From positions 938,859 to 1,002,858 of the forward strand of contig NZ_BCNO01000001.1 in assembly GCF_001514535.1 (NCBI RefSeq): 64,000 bases of DNA, read 5' to 3'. A model generated the notes under the pieces. That model saw nothing but the letters and a program-made list of their open reading frames with translations, made no database searches and had not been told where the DNA came from. The stretch comes from Thermodesulfovibrio aggregans (GTDB taxonomy: Bacteria > Nitrospirota > Thermodesulfovibrionia > Thermodesulfovibrionales > Thermodesulfovibrionaceae). A program made the translations under genes and the position numbers. Numbering within the stretch: the first letter of the stretch is position 1; each line of letters starts with the position of its first letter. This document shows positions 53,505 through 62,246 of the stretch, piece by piece.

Positions 53505-53912
53505 ATGACTGATACTTTAATAGTTTTGCTCAGTATTGGATATTTCCTTGCCACTGTAAGTCTTATAGCTGCTCTTATTTTTCTAATTGTTGTTGCAGTT
53601 GAACTAAGAAGAGGCATTAACGCATTCAAAGAATTCATTAATACAACAAAATCAAAATTAGAACCTACTATTTTTGAAACAGAAAGGGTTATTCAAGGTG
53701 TTAGAGCATCAGTTGATGATGTAAACGAAGTAACACGTAAAGTTAAAGAACTATCTGAAACAGTTGAAAAATTAACCTTAATTGTCTCTGAAATTATAAG
53801 CTCAGTTTATAGAATAAGAAACTCTGTATCATTAAAAAGCAGTGCCTTGAAGACAGCATTAAGTGTAGCAACAAATGTTTTTTTAGAAAATTTAAAGAAA
53901 GGAGGTAAATAA
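53505..53912 (+). CDS. DUF948-type membrane-anchored coiled-coil protein
   Basis: A 135-aa protein with one N-terminal membrane helix (about 4-31, LIVLLSIGYFLATVSLIAALIF in part) and a helical, coiled-coil body containing VIQGVRASVDDVNEVTRKVKEL. This matches the DUF948 pattern, a family of unknown function often next to YtxH-domain genes, which is the case here (2 bp later). AGAGGAGG precedes the ATG. Envelope stress or cell-surface organisation has been suggested for such pairs, without proof. Confidence 0.78.
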   Translation: MTDTLIVLLSIGYFLATVSLIAALIFLIVVAVELRRGINAFKEFINTTKSKLEPTIFETERVIQGVRASVDDVNEVTRKVKELSETVEKLTLIVSEIISSVYRIRNSVSLKSSALKTALSVATNVFLENLKKGGK

Positions 53913-53914
53913 AG

Positions 53915-54232
53915 ATGGATGAGGAAAGAGGTTTTTCTGCAAAGTCAGTATTTTTATCCTTTTTACTTGGTGGTATTGTAGGAGCTGGACTGGCTTTACT
54001 TTTAGCTCCTCAGTCGGGTAGAGAAACAAGAGCAAAAATTAAAGAAACAGCAGAGGATGTAAAAGAAAAGGCTGAAACTTATTTAAAAGAGGCAAAAGAA
54101 AAGATATCTGCTACCCTTGATAAAGCTAAAGAAACTCTTGAAGAGAAAAAGACTGCCATAACAAAAGCTGTAGAAGCAGGAAAAGAAGCTTACGAAAAGG
54201 AGGTCTCTAAAGAGAAGGAGCAAGAAAGCTGA
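53915..54232 (+). CDS. YtxH-domain protein
   Basis: A 105-aa protein with the YtxH pattern: a glycine-rich membrane segment FLLGGIVGAGLALLLAPQSG (about 16-35, with the characteristic LLAPxSGxETR) and a long Lys/Glu/Ala-rich helix (about 40-105). YtxH is a general-stress protein in Bacillus; the biochemical role is unknown. It sits 2 bp after the DUF948 gene and shares one base with hypA. The link to hydrogenase maturation is probably only operon sharing. Confidence 0.8.
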   Translation: MDEERGFSAKSVFLSFLLGGIVGAGLALLLAPQSGRETRAKIKETAEDVKEKAETYLKEAKEKISATLDKAKETLEEKKTAITKAVEAGKEAYEKEVSKEKEQES

Positions 54233-54579
54233 TGCACGAAGCATCAATTGCTTATGAATTGCTCAATATCGCAGTAAATGAATGTCACAAAAATGGATAC
54301 AAAAGTATAGATTCAATAAAAGTTGTAGTAGGCAGAGCAACAGGTGTAATGACTGATGCTCTGCTTTTTGCCTTTAATGTTTTAAAAAAAGACACCATTG
54401 CTAAAAATGCAAAGTTGATAATTGAGGAACTTCCAGTTAGAGGAGTTTGTAAGGACTGCGGAAAAGAGTTTGAAAGTAATGAAAATTATATTATTTTTGA
54501 ATGCCCCAATTGTGGAAGTTTTTCAGTAAATTTGCTTTCAGGTAAAGAACTTAACATAACTGAAATGGAGGTTAGCTGA
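54232..54579 (+). CDS. hypA: Hydrogenase nickel metallochaperone HypA
   Basis: Delivers nickel to the large subunit of [NiFe] hydrogenases together with HypB. The 115-aa protein begins MHEASIAYELLN, with His2 as the nickel ligand. Then comes VVVGRATGVMTDALLFAFNVLK, and the structural zinc site is GVCKDCGKEFE plus FECPNCGS. Length is typical. It overlaps YtxH and hypB by 1 bp on each side. The structural hydrogenase operon lies about 11 kb upstream on the other strand, and hypC, D, E and F are not in this window. Confidence 0.92.
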   Translation: MHEASIAYELLNIAVNECHKNGYKSIDSIKVVVGRATGVMTDALLFAFNVLKKDTIAKNAKLIIEELPVRGVCKDCGKEFESNENYIIFECPNCGSFSVNLLSGKELNITEMEVS

Positions 54580-55223
54580 TGAAAGTAAAGTTAACAACAA
54601 AAATTCTAGATGCAAATGACAGAATTGCAGAAGAAAACAAAAGAATGTTTAAAGATGCAGGAGTTTATGTAATAAACCTTATGAGTTCTCCAGGCGCAGG
54701 AAAAACTTCTTTACTTGAGAAAACTATTTCAGCAATAAAGGATAAAGTTAAAGTTGGAGTTATTGAGGGTGATATTACTGGCACTAATGATGCAGAGAGA
54801 ATAGAAAGACTTGGTGTTCCTGTTGTTCAAATTAATACTGAAGGAGCATGCCATCTTGATGCAAACATGATAGCTGAAGCAGCCCGAGAACTACCACTTA
54901 AAGATTTAGATGTTCTTTTTATTGAGAATGTTGGTAATCTTGTATGTCCTGCAGAGTTTAAGGTTGGAGAAGATATGAAAGTAATGATTTTGAGCATTAC
55001 TGAAGGTGATGACAAACCACTTAAGTATCCTCTCATGTTTCAGGAATCCTCTGTTTTGCTTATAAATAAAATTGATCTCAAAGATTTACTTGATGTAAAC
55101 ATTGAAAAGATTAAAAAGGACGCTCAATTTTTAAATCCTAAAATCAAAATATTTGAGATATCCTGTAAGACAGGGCAGGGAATTAATGAGTGGACCAGCT
55201 GGCTTCTGACGAATATTTCATGA
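54579..55223 (+). CDS. hypB: Hydrogenase nickel incorporation GTPase HypB
   Basis: Energises nickel insertion. The 214-aa GTPase has the P-loop SSPGAGKT at 36-43, VGVIEGDITGTNDAERIE as the switch region, and TEGACHLDANMIAEA with its Cys-His metal site. NVGNLVCPAEFKVGEDMKV follows, and the NKxD motif appears as LLINKIDL. There is no His-rich N-terminus of the storage type and no N-terminal CxxCGC motif. It shares 1 bp with hypA and overlaps tadA by 34 bp. Confidence 0.93.
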   Translation: MKVKLTTKILDANDRIAEENKRMFKDAGVYVINLMSSPGAGKTSLLEKTISAIKDKVKVGVIEGDITGTNDAERIERLGVPVVQINTEGACHLDANMIAEAARELPLKDLDVLFIENVGNLVCPAEFKVGEDMKVMILSITEGDDKPLKYPLMFQESSVLLINKIDLKDLLDVNIEKIKKDAQFLNPKIKIFEISCKTGQGINEWTSWLLTNIS

Positions 55224-55654
55224 AAGAAGCATTAGAGGAAGCTCAAAAGGCATATGAATTGGGGGAAGTCCCTGTTGGTGCTGTTATAGTTGTTGATGGA
55301 GAAATTATTGCAAGAGCTTACAATATAAAAGAAACAACCAATGATCCTACTGCACATGCAGAAATAGTTGCAATTAGGCAGGCGGCAAATGCTCTTGGTG
55401 CATGGAGACTTACAGATGCGACTCTTTATATAACAAAAGAGCCCTGTGTGATGTGTTGTGGCGCAATAATTAATGCAAGAATAAAAAGAGTTGTATATGG
55501 TTGCAATGATTCAAAAGGTGGTGGAGCTCTAAGTCTTTATAGAATTCTTCAAGATCCAAGACTTAATCATCAGGTTGAGATAAAACACGGCATTCTTGAG
55601 AAAGAATGCCGTGAAATTTTACAGAGATTTTTTAGAGAGTTGAGAAATCAATAA
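55190..55654 (+). CDS. tadA: tRNA-specific adenosine deaminase
   Basis: Makes inosine at the wobble position of tRNA-Arg(ACG). The 154-aa zinc deaminase has [16 protein letters not shown] (His56 ligand, Glu58 proton shuttle) and [22 protein letters not shown] (Cys86 and Cys89 ligands). The start at GTG 55190 overlaps hypB by 34 bp. An ATG at 55220 would cut residues DEYF that are conserved in relatives, so I prefer the GTG. The 3' part (55586-55613) contains a perfect 12-bp inverted repeat, and the last 7 bp overlap the convergent glyA end. Confidence 0.9.
   Translation: MDQLASDEYFMKEALEEAQKAYELGEVPVGAVIVVDGEIIARAYNIKETTNDPTAHAEIVAIRQAANALGAWRLTDATLYITKEPCVMCCGAIINARIKRVVYGCNDSKGGGALSLYRILQDPRLNHQVEIKHGILEKECREILQRFFRELRNQ
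55586..55613 (-). terminator. Likely intrinsic terminator of glyA, embedded in tadA
   Basis: Two perfect 12-base arms (CACGGCATTCTT and AAGAATGCCGTG) with a four-base loop GAGA lie 35 bp beyond the glyA stop. Read on the minus strand, the hairpin is followed by TTTTATC, the start of a U-tract. On the plus strand it is followed by AAATTTTAC, less like a terminator. It is inside the coding sequence of tadA. Confidence 0.6.
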
Positions 55655-56886
55655 ACAGGGAATCTCTTACAAAGAGATTGAACCTTTTTTCGCATATCTT
55701 TTATAACTGATTCATTAGATATATTCTTTATAACTTTTTCAATAATTTCAGCAATTTCTTCCATTTCCTGTTCTCCCATTCCTCTTGTTGTCACGCACGG
55801 AGTTCCTATTCTTATACCAGAGGTGATTGTAGGAGGTTTTGTATCAAAGGGAATTGTATTTTTATTTACCGTTATTCCTGCTTTATCAAGAGCTTCTTCA
55901 GCTTCTTTACCAGTAATGTTAAAATTGGTAAGGTCAACAAGCATGAGATGATTGTCTGTTCCATCAGAGACTAATTTAAAACCTCTTCTTTTTAGTGATT
56001 CAGCAAGAGTTTTTGCATTTTTTACAACTTTCTTTTGATACTCTTTAAATTCCTCTGTCAGTGCTTCTTTGAAAGCAACAGCTTTGGCAGCAATTACATG
56101 AACAAGAGGTCCACCTTGAATTCCTGGAAATACAGATTTATCAATAGCTTTTGCATATTCTGCTTTACACATTATAACTCCGCCTCTCGGGCCTCTGAGA
56201 GTTTTATGAGTTGTTGTTGTGATAAAATCAGCATAAGGAACAGGAGAGGGGTGAATTCCAGCAGCAATCAATCCAGCGATATGGGCAATGTCTGCCATTA
56301 AGTAAGCACCGACTTCTTTTGCTATTTCAGCAAAAAGCTTGAAATCAATGGTTCTTGGATAAGCACTTGCACCTGTGATAATTATTTTTGGTTTGTATTC
56401 ATGAGCAAGCCTGCGAACTTCATCCATGTCAATGTATCCGGTATCTTTGTTCACACCGTAAAATACTGTTTTATAAAACTTACCTGTAAAGTTTACAGGA
56501 GAGCCATGAGAAAGATGCCCTCCATGAGGAAGGCTCATTCCCATTATTGTATCGCCAGGATTTAATACAGCAAAATAGACTGCCATGTTTGCCTGCGAGC
56601 CTGAGTGAGGTTGAACATTTACATGGTCAACATTAAAAAGTTGCTTACACCTTTCTTGAGCAAGTCTTTCAACTTCATCAGCATATTCACAGCCTCCATA
56701 GTATCTTCTACCAGGGTATCCTTCAGCATATTTATTTGTAAAAAGCGAACCTTGAGCTTCCATAACTGCTTTGCTTGCATAGTTTTCTGAGGCAATCATA
56801 AGGATTTTGTTGCTCTCTCTTTTTTTCTCTTGAAGTATCAATGAATAAATCTCAGGATCAACTTCTTTTAATGCTTTTGTTTTCAT
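55648..56886 (-). CDS. glyA: Serine hydroxymethyltransferase
   Basis: PLP enzyme that interconverts serine and glycine with tetrahydrofolate. The 412-aa protein has [35 protein letters not shown] and [18 protein letters not shown]. The PLP-lysine segment is [15 protein letters not shown], and [20 protein letters not shown] lies near the end. All are standard. It overlaps rpiB upstream by 4 bp and is the last gene of a minus-strand run. The end overlaps tadA by 7 bp. Confidence 0.96.
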   Translation of the reverse strand: MKTKALKEVDPEIYSLILQEKKRESNKILMIASENYASKAVMEAQGSLFTNKYAEGYPGRRYYGGCEYADEVERLAQERCKQLFNVDHVNVQPHSGSQANMAVYFAVLNPGDTIMGMSLPHGGHLSHGSPVNFTGKFYKTVFYGVNKDTGYIDMDEVRRLAHEYKPKIIITGASAYPRTIDFKLFAEIAKEVGAYLMADIAHIAGLIAAGIHPSPVPYADFITTTTHKTLRGPRGGVIMCKAEYAKAIDKSVFPGIQGGPLVHVIAAKAVAFKEALTEEFKEYQKKVVKNAKTLAESLKRRGFKLVSDGTDNHLMLVDLTNFNITGKEAEEALDKAGITVNKNTIPFDTKPPTITSGIRIGTPCVTTRGMGEQEMEEIAEIIEKVIKNISNESVIKDMRKKVQSLCKRFPVY

Positions 56887-57335
56887 TTATCATTAACCTT
56901 CCTTTCTATTAGATTTATTTTTTCAAGTCTTCTTAAATGTCTTCCACCTTCAAAAGATGTGTTGAACCAGATATTTACTATCTCAATAGCAAGATCTTTT
57001 CCTACTACTCTTCCACCAATGCATAGAATATTAGCATCATTGTGAAGTCTTGACATCTTTGCTGTAAAAAGATCATTACAGAGAGCTGCTCTTACATTTT
57101 TAAATTTATTTGCAACGATTGACATTCCTATACCGGTGCCGCAAATCAAAATTCCTCTTTCAACAGAGCCATCAGATACAGCTTTTGAGACTGCCTCTGC
57201 ATAGTCAGGATAATCAACAGAACATGAGGACTCTGTCCCCATATCAATAACTTCATATCCCTTATTTTTTAACATCTGGGATATAATTTGTTTTAGTTCA
57301 AACCCTGCGTGATCAGAAGCAATAGCAACCTTCAT
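56883..57335 (-). CDS. rpiB: Ribose-5-phosphate isomerase B
   Basis: Interconverts ribose 5-phosphate and ribulose 5-phosphate. The 150-aa protein is a compact Rossmann-like type: [16 protein letters not shown] (about 3-18), [18 protein letters not shown] with the catalytic Cys and anion hole, and [18 protein letters not shown] with the His. Length is typical of RpiB. There is a 41-bp gap after the arginase-like gene. A perfect TATAAT ends 7 nt before the ATG and no ribosome site is visible, so an internal, leaderless transcript is possible. It overlaps glyA by 4 bp. Confidence 0.93.
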   Translation of the reverse strand: MKVAIASDHAGFELKQIISQMLKNKGYEVIDMGTESSCSVDYPDYAEAVSKAVSDGSVERGILICGTGIGMSIVANKFKNVRAALCNDLFTAKMSRLHNDANILCIGGRVVGKDLAIEIVNIWFNTSFEGGRHLRRLEKINLIERKVNDK

Positions 57336-57342
57336 TTTGAGT

Positions 57343-57371
57343 ATTATATATGATTAAATCAGTTTTAGTAA
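57343..57371 (-). promoter_or_regulatory. Predicted leaderless promoter of rpiB-glyA
   Basis: On the minus strand TATAAT (57343-57348) is preceded at 17 bp by TTACTA (57366-57371), a poor -35. The -10 ends 7 nt before the rpiB ATG at 57335, so transcription would start at, or within a base or two of, the start codon. Confidence 0.45.
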
Positions 57372-57376
57372 ATTAA

Positions 57377-58033
57377 TTATGCAGATTTTTTTATTCCAAC
57401 TGACTTTAAAATTCTAATAATTGACAGATTAATAGTCTCGCTTTTTCTTAATTCTTCCATATCAAGTTCAGGTTCTCCGCATATATCTACTCCAATTATT
57501 CTGGTATTTGAATTAATCTTTGAAATAAAATTAAAAAGTTGTTCCGGTGATATTTTCCCCTGTGTCCATCTTGTTTTTAAATACTTCCTATCTATCACAT
57601 CTTTGTCTATACTTAGATATACGGGAAGCATAAAAGAAGGATTTGTTTCAATATTTGAAGAGTTTATATAAAAAATTTGTTTGAGATTTTTTATAAAACC
57701 TGCTCTATAAGCCCACGAATCACATCTTATAAAGTTTCCATCAGAAGCTTTCATATCAAGATGATTGTCAATGATTACAAGGGCAAATGGCTCTTTAATT
57801 CTTTTAAGAAAAAGAAAAGATATATAATGATATTCTCCCTTGCCTATAAAGCTTATCAGGGATTGAACAGGAGGAATTCTTTTTTCTATAAATTTTAGTT
57901 GATGTTCTGAACACATAAATTTAGTTTCTCTAAGGAATCGCAGGTCAATTTCTGCAAAAGAGTTTTTCCTTAAGTTGCTCTGATAAAAGTATGTATCATC
58001 AAAATGCAGTATCAATACATGATACATACTCAC
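57377..58033 (-). CDS. Diverged arginase/ureohydrolase-fold protein
   Basis: A 218-aa protein that is not an ordinary arginase, agmatinase or formiminoglutamase by length (about 300 aa). The metal-site pattern is nevertheless intact: His69 in GKGEYHY, Asp89, His91 and Asp93 in [10 protein letters not shown], then Asp143 and Asp145 in LSIDKDVID. This gives all six ligands of the binuclear manganese site. The late [11 protein letters not shown] corresponds to the family's GVDVVE-type strand. The substrate-recognition loops differ and the N-terminus is short, so a guanidino substrate is not certain. It overlaps rph by 4 bp and sits in a run of housekeeping genes. Confidence 0.72.
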   Translation of the reverse strand: MSMYHVLILHFDDTYFYQSNLRKNSFAEIDLRFLRETKFMCSEHQLKFIEKRIPPVQSLISFIGKGEYHYISFLFLKRIKEPFALVIIDNHLDMKASDGNFIRCDSWAYRAGFIKNLKQIFYINSSNIETNPSFMLPVYLSIDKDVIDRKYLKTRWTQGKISPEQLFNFISKINSNTRIIGVDICGEPELDMEELRKSETINLSIIRILKSVGIKKSA

Positions 58034-58740
58034 TCAATACTGTTTACAACCCTTATTATCTCCCTTATACCTTTTTCTGCCAGAGATATGAGATGAAGTA
58101 GATTCTCTTTAGAAAAAGGTGTTAATTCTGCTGTTCCTTGAATTTCTACAAACTTCCCTCCACCTGTCATAACTATATTCATATCAACCTCAGCCTGCGA
58201 GTCTTCCTGATAGCAAAGATCAAGACGAGGCTCACCGGCTACTATACCTACGCTTATAGCAGCAATGCTATCTTTAATTGGATTTTCAGTAATCATTCCA
58301 GCATTCATTGCCTTTTTAATTGCATCTCTTAAAGCTAAATAACCGCCAGTTATTGATGCTGTTCTGGTTCCTCCATCAGCTTCAATTACATCGCAGTCAA
58401 TCCATATTGTTCTTTCTCCAAGTTTTTCAAGATCAACCACTGCTCTCAGAGATCTCCCAATAAGTCGTTGAATTTCGTGAGTCCTTCCTCCAACTCTTCC
58501 TGCTGTAGACTCCCTCAACATTCTAACTGGTGTTGATCTTGGAAGCATTCCATATTCTGCTGTAATCCATCCTTTTTTCTGGTCCTTTAGAAAAGGTGGA
58601 ACTTTATTATCTATTGATGCCGTACATATTACTCTTGTGTTACCAAGTTCAATCAAAACAGAACCATCAGCGTTTTTTATAAAGTTTTTTTCAATTTTTA
58701 AACTTCTCAGTTCGTCATTTTTTCGTCCATCAGGTCTCAT
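58030..58740 (-). CDS. rph: Ribonuclease PH
   Basis: 3' to 5' phosphorolytic exoribonuclease that trims tRNA precursors. The 236-aa protein starts [20 protein letters not shown], followed by [76 protein letters not shown] and [20 protein letters not shown]. All phosphate and RNA contact motifs are present, and length is typical. It sits directly after murI without a gap and overlaps the arginase-like gene. Confidence 0.96.
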   Translation of the reverse strand: MRPDGRKNDELRSLKIEKNFIKNADGSVLIELGNTRVICTASIDNKVPPFLKDQKKGWITAEYGMLPRSTPVRMLRESTAGRVGGRTHEIQRLIGRSLRAVVDLEKLGERTIWIDCDVIEADGGTRTASITGGYLALRDAIKKAMNAGMITENPIKDSIAAISVGIVAGEPRLDLCYQEDSQAEVDMNIVMTGGGKFVEIQGTAELTPFSKENLLHLISLAEKGIREIIRVVNSIE

Positions 58741-59547
58741 TTATTTTTCCTCCTCAAGAGATACGTTAAAAATGTTTTTAATTTCATAATTTAAAAATAT
58801 TTCACCGATTTTTTTAAATCTCTCAGGTGAATCTGTTACATAAAAAGTTTTTGCCCCAACCTTTGAATTTTTATTTATAAGTTTTTGCAGAAAAAGTAAA
58901 TCTTTTACTTCTTGAGCTATTTCTTGAGCAGAATCAACAAGCTTAATTCCTCCCATATATTGTTGAATAGTTTTTTTTAATAAGGGATAATGGGTACAAC
59001 CGAGTACCAATGTATCAATCCCGCTGTTTTTTAATTCTTTTAGATATCTTTCAACTACCAGTTCCGCAATTTTTCCTTCTAATATTCCCTCTTCAACAAG
59101 GGGAACAAATAGTGGACATGCTTTTGAGACAACTTCTATATCTGGATTGATTGATTTAATTTTTTTAGGATAGGCTTCACTCTGAATAGTAGCTTCTGTT
59201 CCGATTATGCCAATTTTTCCATTCTTTGTAACTTTTAATGCTGCTTTTACACCAGGTTCAATAACGCCAATGACGGGTATGGGCAGTTTTTTTTTCAGAA
59301 TTTCAAGACTCAAAGAAGAAGATGTATTACAGGCAACAACGAGCATTTTGATTTCTTTTCTAAAGAGAAAGAAAGCACATTCAAGAGAATATTTAATAAC
59401 AGTTTCAGCAGAACGGATTCCATAGGGCACTCTTGCTGTATCTCCAAGATATATCAAATTCTCATTTGGGAGCAACTTTGCAATTTCTTTTAAAACTGTT
59501 AATCCTCCGATTCCAGAATCAAAAATTCCTATTGGTTTTTCTTGCAT
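58741..59547 (-). CDS. murI: Glutamate racemase
   Basis: Makes D-glutamate for peptidoglycan. The 268-aa protein shows PIGIFDSGIGGLTVLKEIAK (about 5-24), YLGDTARVPYGIRS, the first catalytic Cys in VVACNTSSSLSLEIL and the second in LVLGCTHYPLLKKTIQ. Length and spacing of the two cysteines are standard. It shares one base with the GerMN gene upstream, and rph follows immediately. In this run it sits with an amidase, which suggests a cell-wall group. Confidence 0.95.
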   Translation of the reverse strand: MQEKPIGIFDSGIGGLTVLKEIAKLLPNENLIYLGDTARVPYGIRSAETVIKYSLECAFFLFRKEIKMLVVACNTSSSLSLEILKKKLPIPVIGVIEPGVKAALKVTKNGKIGIIGTEATIQSEAYPKKIKSINPDIEVVSKACPLFVPLVEEGILEGKIAELVVERYLKELKNSGIDTLVLGCTHYPLLKKTIQQYMGGIKLVDSAQEIAQEVKDLLFLQKLINKNSKVGAKTFYVTDSPERFKKIGEIFLNYEIKNIFNVSLEEEK

Positions 59548-60059
59548 TAATTTTCCTCCACTGCTTCTTTTAAAGATGATGTAATTGAGATATGACCTGA
59601 TATGCTTTCAATTTCTTTACCTTCTACTAATATTTTAATATCTTTTATCCAGGAAAAGTTTTCTTTCAATGTCTTGTAAAAAGATTTAAGTAAAAAGTAT
59701 TCTTCCTGCAGGGTTTGAGGTATGGCAAAATTTTTTGATAAATCTATGTAAACAATATCTTCCTTATCCCTATATATTCCGAGGATTTTCGTTTCTTTTA
59801 GAGGTGATGGTAATTCTGACAAAAAGTTTTCAAGAGTTTTTTCAATGTTTTTTATTTCAGAGCTTTCTTTCTGCAGATATATTTCCTTGGTTAGTAGAGA
59901 ATTTGAAGAGGGTAAATATATTTTCAAGTTTACCGTTGGTTGCTCTATTTTAGATTTTTCAATAGTTTTTTCACCATATCTAAATAGAGTGAAATAAACT
60001 ATTGCCACTGTTGTTCCAATTAATGCTAAAGCTAAAAAGATGATAAGTTTTTTACTCAT
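59547..60059 (-). CDS. GerMN-domain protein, membrane anchored
   Basis: A 170-aa protein with one N-terminal membrane helix (about 4-27) and a GerMN domain: VNLKIYLPSSNSLLTKEI, a central NIEKTLENFLSEL, and the hallmark ILGIYRDKEDIVYIDLSKNFA. The domain was named from the Bacillus GerM germination/sporulation protein. Nothing here indicates spores; in non-sporulating bacteria the domain is often found near amidases and other wall enzymes. It overlaps the amidase gene by 8 bp and murI by 1 bp, so a wall role is the best inference. Confidence 0.83.
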   Translation of the reverse strand: MSKKLIIFLALALIGTTVAIVYFTLFRYGEKTIEKSKIEQPTVNLKIYLPSSNSLLTKEIYLQKESSEIKNIEKTLENFLSELPSPLKETKILGIYRDKEDIVYIDLSKNFAIPQTLQEEYFLLKSFYKTLKENFSWIKDIKILVEGKEIESISGHISITSSLKEAVEEN

Positions 60060-61011
60060 AGTTAGTTTTCTCTGTTTTTACTTTAAAATGTTCCATAATT
60101 CCATTCACAAATGTATCTATAATTTTGTCTAAATATTTTTTGTCGGAAAATAAACTCCTTTTAGGAATTTCAATCAATAAGGCAGGTGAAGAAGTTTCTA
60201 TGAGAAGAGTACCAGGCAGTTTTTCACTATAAACAGGTTCTGAAAAATTTTCTTTTATTTTTTTTATAAAAATTTTTACTAAGTTGTCTTCTTTCAGGAA
60301 TATTTTTGATGGATCATCTTTTGGTGTATTTTTTTTGATTTTAGACGTATATATAAAAAAGAAATCACCACTTGATAGATGAAGACTAAGAAACAAAGAG
60401 GGATTGAGAGTATTTTGAATTTTTAATCTTTTCTTAAGTGATAGTTCCTCATCACTTGCTCTTGTTAAAGCAACCTTTATACCTTTCTGAGCAAGCCTTG
60501 ATGCAATTTCCTTAGAAATATATAAAACTAAATTTTTTTCACTGTTTTCTTTTACATGTATTCCCAAATCCTGCCCACCATGTCCTGGATCAATTAATAT
60601 GGATGCTGATTTAATTTTTTCTTCCTGTTGTGCAAGCTCTTCAAAGAAAGCATCTATCACAAGTCTCGATGGAGATTCAAGTCTTGACACTTTTATTTTG
60701 GTTATATTAGAAGTTCCTATAATCAAGCTGTTTTCGTTTTTATAAATTTTCAAATCCCTTATTTTGTCATCTTGAGATATAATCCTTCCTTCAAATTCAA
60801 TTTCAAATGGAGAGGTAAATGTTAGCTTTATTTTTCCATTACTAAGTAAATTTACATTTATTGAATATGTAATTGCAGGTTTTTCGCAAATTAATACAAA
60901 TCTATAAAAATCCTGATGCTTACCGTACTTTAAGACGATCTTATTAACTTCATCCTGTGCTTTGGCATTAACTGAAAAGAGTAAAACTATTAAGATTAAT
61001 ATTTTTTTCAT
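60052..61011 (-). CDS. N-acetylmuramoyl-L-alanine amidase (Amidase_3)
   Basis: Periplasmic zinc amidase that cuts peptide stems from glycan. A signal peptide (about 1-18, ending AKA) is followed by an AMIN-like region (about 25-125). The Amidase_3 domain begins SILIDPGHGGQDLG (zinc His and the following acidic residues), continues with EKNLVLYISKEIASRLAQ (zinc Glu region) and then SLFLSLHLSSG with the second zinc His. The last catalytic Glu is probably in PALLIEIPKRSLFSDKKY, though the family's usual GFLSN sequence is altered there. It overlaps TauE by 4 bp. Confidence 0.88.
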   Translation of the reverse strand: MKKILILIVLLFSVNAKAQDEVNKIVLKYGKHQDFYRFVLICEKPAITYSINVNLLSNGKIKLTFTSPFEIEFEGRIISQDDKIRDLKIYKNENSLIIGTSNITKIKVSRLESPSRLVIDAFFEELAQQEEKIKSASILIDPGHGGQDLGIHVKENSEKNLVLYISKEIASRLAQKGIKVALTRASDEELSLKKRLKIQNTLNPSLFLSLHLSSGDFFFIYTSKIKKNTPKDDPSKIFLKEDNLVKIFIKKIKENFSEPVYSEKLPGTLLIETSSPALLIEIPKRSLFSDKKYLDKIIDTFVNGIMEHFKVKTEKTNYE

Positions 61012-61778
61012 TTAACAGCAGGTTTGGGTGTTTTTAAGAATTTTATTCCTGTCCAGATTATAATCAAAGCAAATATGACTCTTAGATAAGCGTCAGTAAG
61101 AGCATGGGCAATATTGGAACCAATATATGTACCTACAATGATTCCAACAATCAATCCTGGAAGAAGTTCTTTTAAAACATTACCAAGTTTTAAGTGGGTA
61201 TATGCACCAACTGCACCAGCAGGAACCATACACAAAAGAGATGTTCCCTGAGCTATGTGCTGGCCATAGTTCAATATTATAACAAGGGCAGGAACCATAA
61301 CAGTTCCTCCACCTATGCCCATCATTCCAGCAAGAAAACCTGCAAAGATTCCGACTATAAGAAGTGTAATAATTTTTGCAATACCTTGAATTTCAAAGTG
61401 ATATAACTCTGAAAGATAGGGTTTTACTATTAAAACTATAGCTGCAAAAATTAAAAAAGCTCCAAAGGCTCTTTTTAGTTTCCATTCAGGAAGGCTGTGT
61501 GCAAATTTTGCTCCCATTCTTGCAGTAAATATTGCTGTTACAGCAAGAATTAAAGAGGCAACAACATCAACTGAACCTTTCATTCCATAAGTGACTGCTC
61601 CTGTGATACCTGTAAATACAAGAGCAAATAGGCTTGTCCCGTGAGCTTTATGTTGGGTTATTTTAAGTACAGCTACCATAAGTGGAATCATCACCACACC
61701 ACCGCCAAGCCCAACAAGTCCACCGAAACAACCAGCGACAATTCCTATCCACAGCGAATGAAGAGTTCGCTTGTTCAT
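61008..61778 (-). CDS. TauE/SafE-family sulfite/organosulfonate exporter-like permease
   Basis: An integral membrane protein of about 256 residues with eight helices and two homologous halves. Each half carries the glycine-rich motif: VAGCFGGLVGLGGGVVMIPLM at about 12-32, and AGFLAGMMGIGGGTVMVPAL at about 147-166. This doubled GxGGG signature defines the TauE/SafE (DUF81) group, which exports sulfite or sulfonates in some characterised cases. I prefer ATG 61778 to the TTG at 61784, because the predicted promoter would start the mRNA between them. It overlaps the amidase gene by 4 bp. Confidence 0.86.
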   Translation of the reverse strand: MNKRTLHSLWIGIVAGCFGGLVGLGGGVVMIPLMVAVLKITQHKAHGTSLFALVFTGITGAVTYGMKGSVDVVASLILAVTAIFTARMGAKFAHSLPEWKLKRAFGAFLIFAAIVLIVKPYLSELYHFEIQGIAKIITLLIVGIFAGFLAGMMGIGGGTVMVPALVIILNYGQHIAQGTSLLCMVPAGAVGAYTHLKLGNVLKELLPGLIVGIIVGTYIGSNIAHALTDAYLRVIFALIIIWTGIKFLKTPKPAVK

Positions 61779-61787
61779 AATCAAAAA

Positions 61788-61816
61788 ATTTAATATTTAT
61801 CAGCTTAAAATGTCAA
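61788..61816 (-). promoter_or_regulatory. Predicted TauE-operon promoter, near-leaderless
   Basis: On the minus strand TTGACA (61811-61816) and TTAAAT (61788-61793) are 17 bp apart. The expected transcription start is about 61781, three bases before the ATG at 61778, and no Shine-Dalgarno is present. The eight-gene run down to glyA could begin here. Confidence 0.5.
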
Positions 61817-61818
61817 AT

Positions 61819-62166
61819 CTATTTCTTCTGTTGTAATTCAAAAACTTTTTTAGATGTTTCTGCTGCAGCTTGAGCTTTTCTTGCAGCATCTTGAGCTTGC
61901 ATCACTGCAGCTTGAGATTCTTTTAAAGCTTCTTCTGATTTTTTCAATGCTTCCTTTGCAGTCCACTGGACAGAATCTACTTTTGAATCAACAGCTTTGA
62001 TATCTGTTTTAATAGATGAAATCTCTTTGTTCATGTTTTCAAGTTGTTTTTCAATTCTTTCAAGTTTCTGATAAATTGGGTTAGTTTGCTCTTTTACATA
62101 TTCTTTTGTGGCACATCCGCTCAAAAAAATAAATGTTGCTCCTGCAATCATTAAAAATTTTTTCAT
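61819..62166 (-). CDS. Small coiled-coil lipoprotein
   Basis: A 115-aa lipoprotein with a signal sequence and lipobox (FLSGC, Cys18). The body is one long helix with repeated heptads (KLERIEKQLENMNKEISSIK, then KAVDSKVDSVQWTAKEALKK) and an Ala/Gln-rich end. It resembles Lpp-like or OmpH-like envelope spacers in form, but no specific family is claimed. The gene has a clear GGAGG 6 nt before ATG 62166 and is divergent from the DUF4390 gene (80 bp). Whether it binds peptidoglycan cannot be read: the C-terminal KK ending is like that of Lpp, but the match is short. Confidence 0.8.
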   Translation of the reverse strand: MKKFLMIAGATFIFLSGCATKEYVKEQTNPIYQKLERIEKQLENMNKEISSIKTDIKAVDSKVDSVQWTAKEALKKSEEALKESQAAVMQAQDAARKAQAAAETSKKVFELQQKK

Positions 62167-62233
62167 TTTTCACCTCCAAAAGTGTTTTAACTGTTTTTAT
62201 CACAAAAACTAAGAAAAAGTAAAGCAAAAATAA

Positions 62234-62239
62234 TATAAT
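62234..62239 (+). promoter_or_regulatory. Possible -10 element of DUF4390 gene, leaderless
   Basis: A perfect TATAAT lies 7 nt before the ATG at 62247, so a transcript would start at or next to the start codon. No -35 of quality is seen at 16-18 bp, and no Shine-Dalgarno is present. Confidence 0.4.
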
Positions 62240-62246
62240 AAAACTT

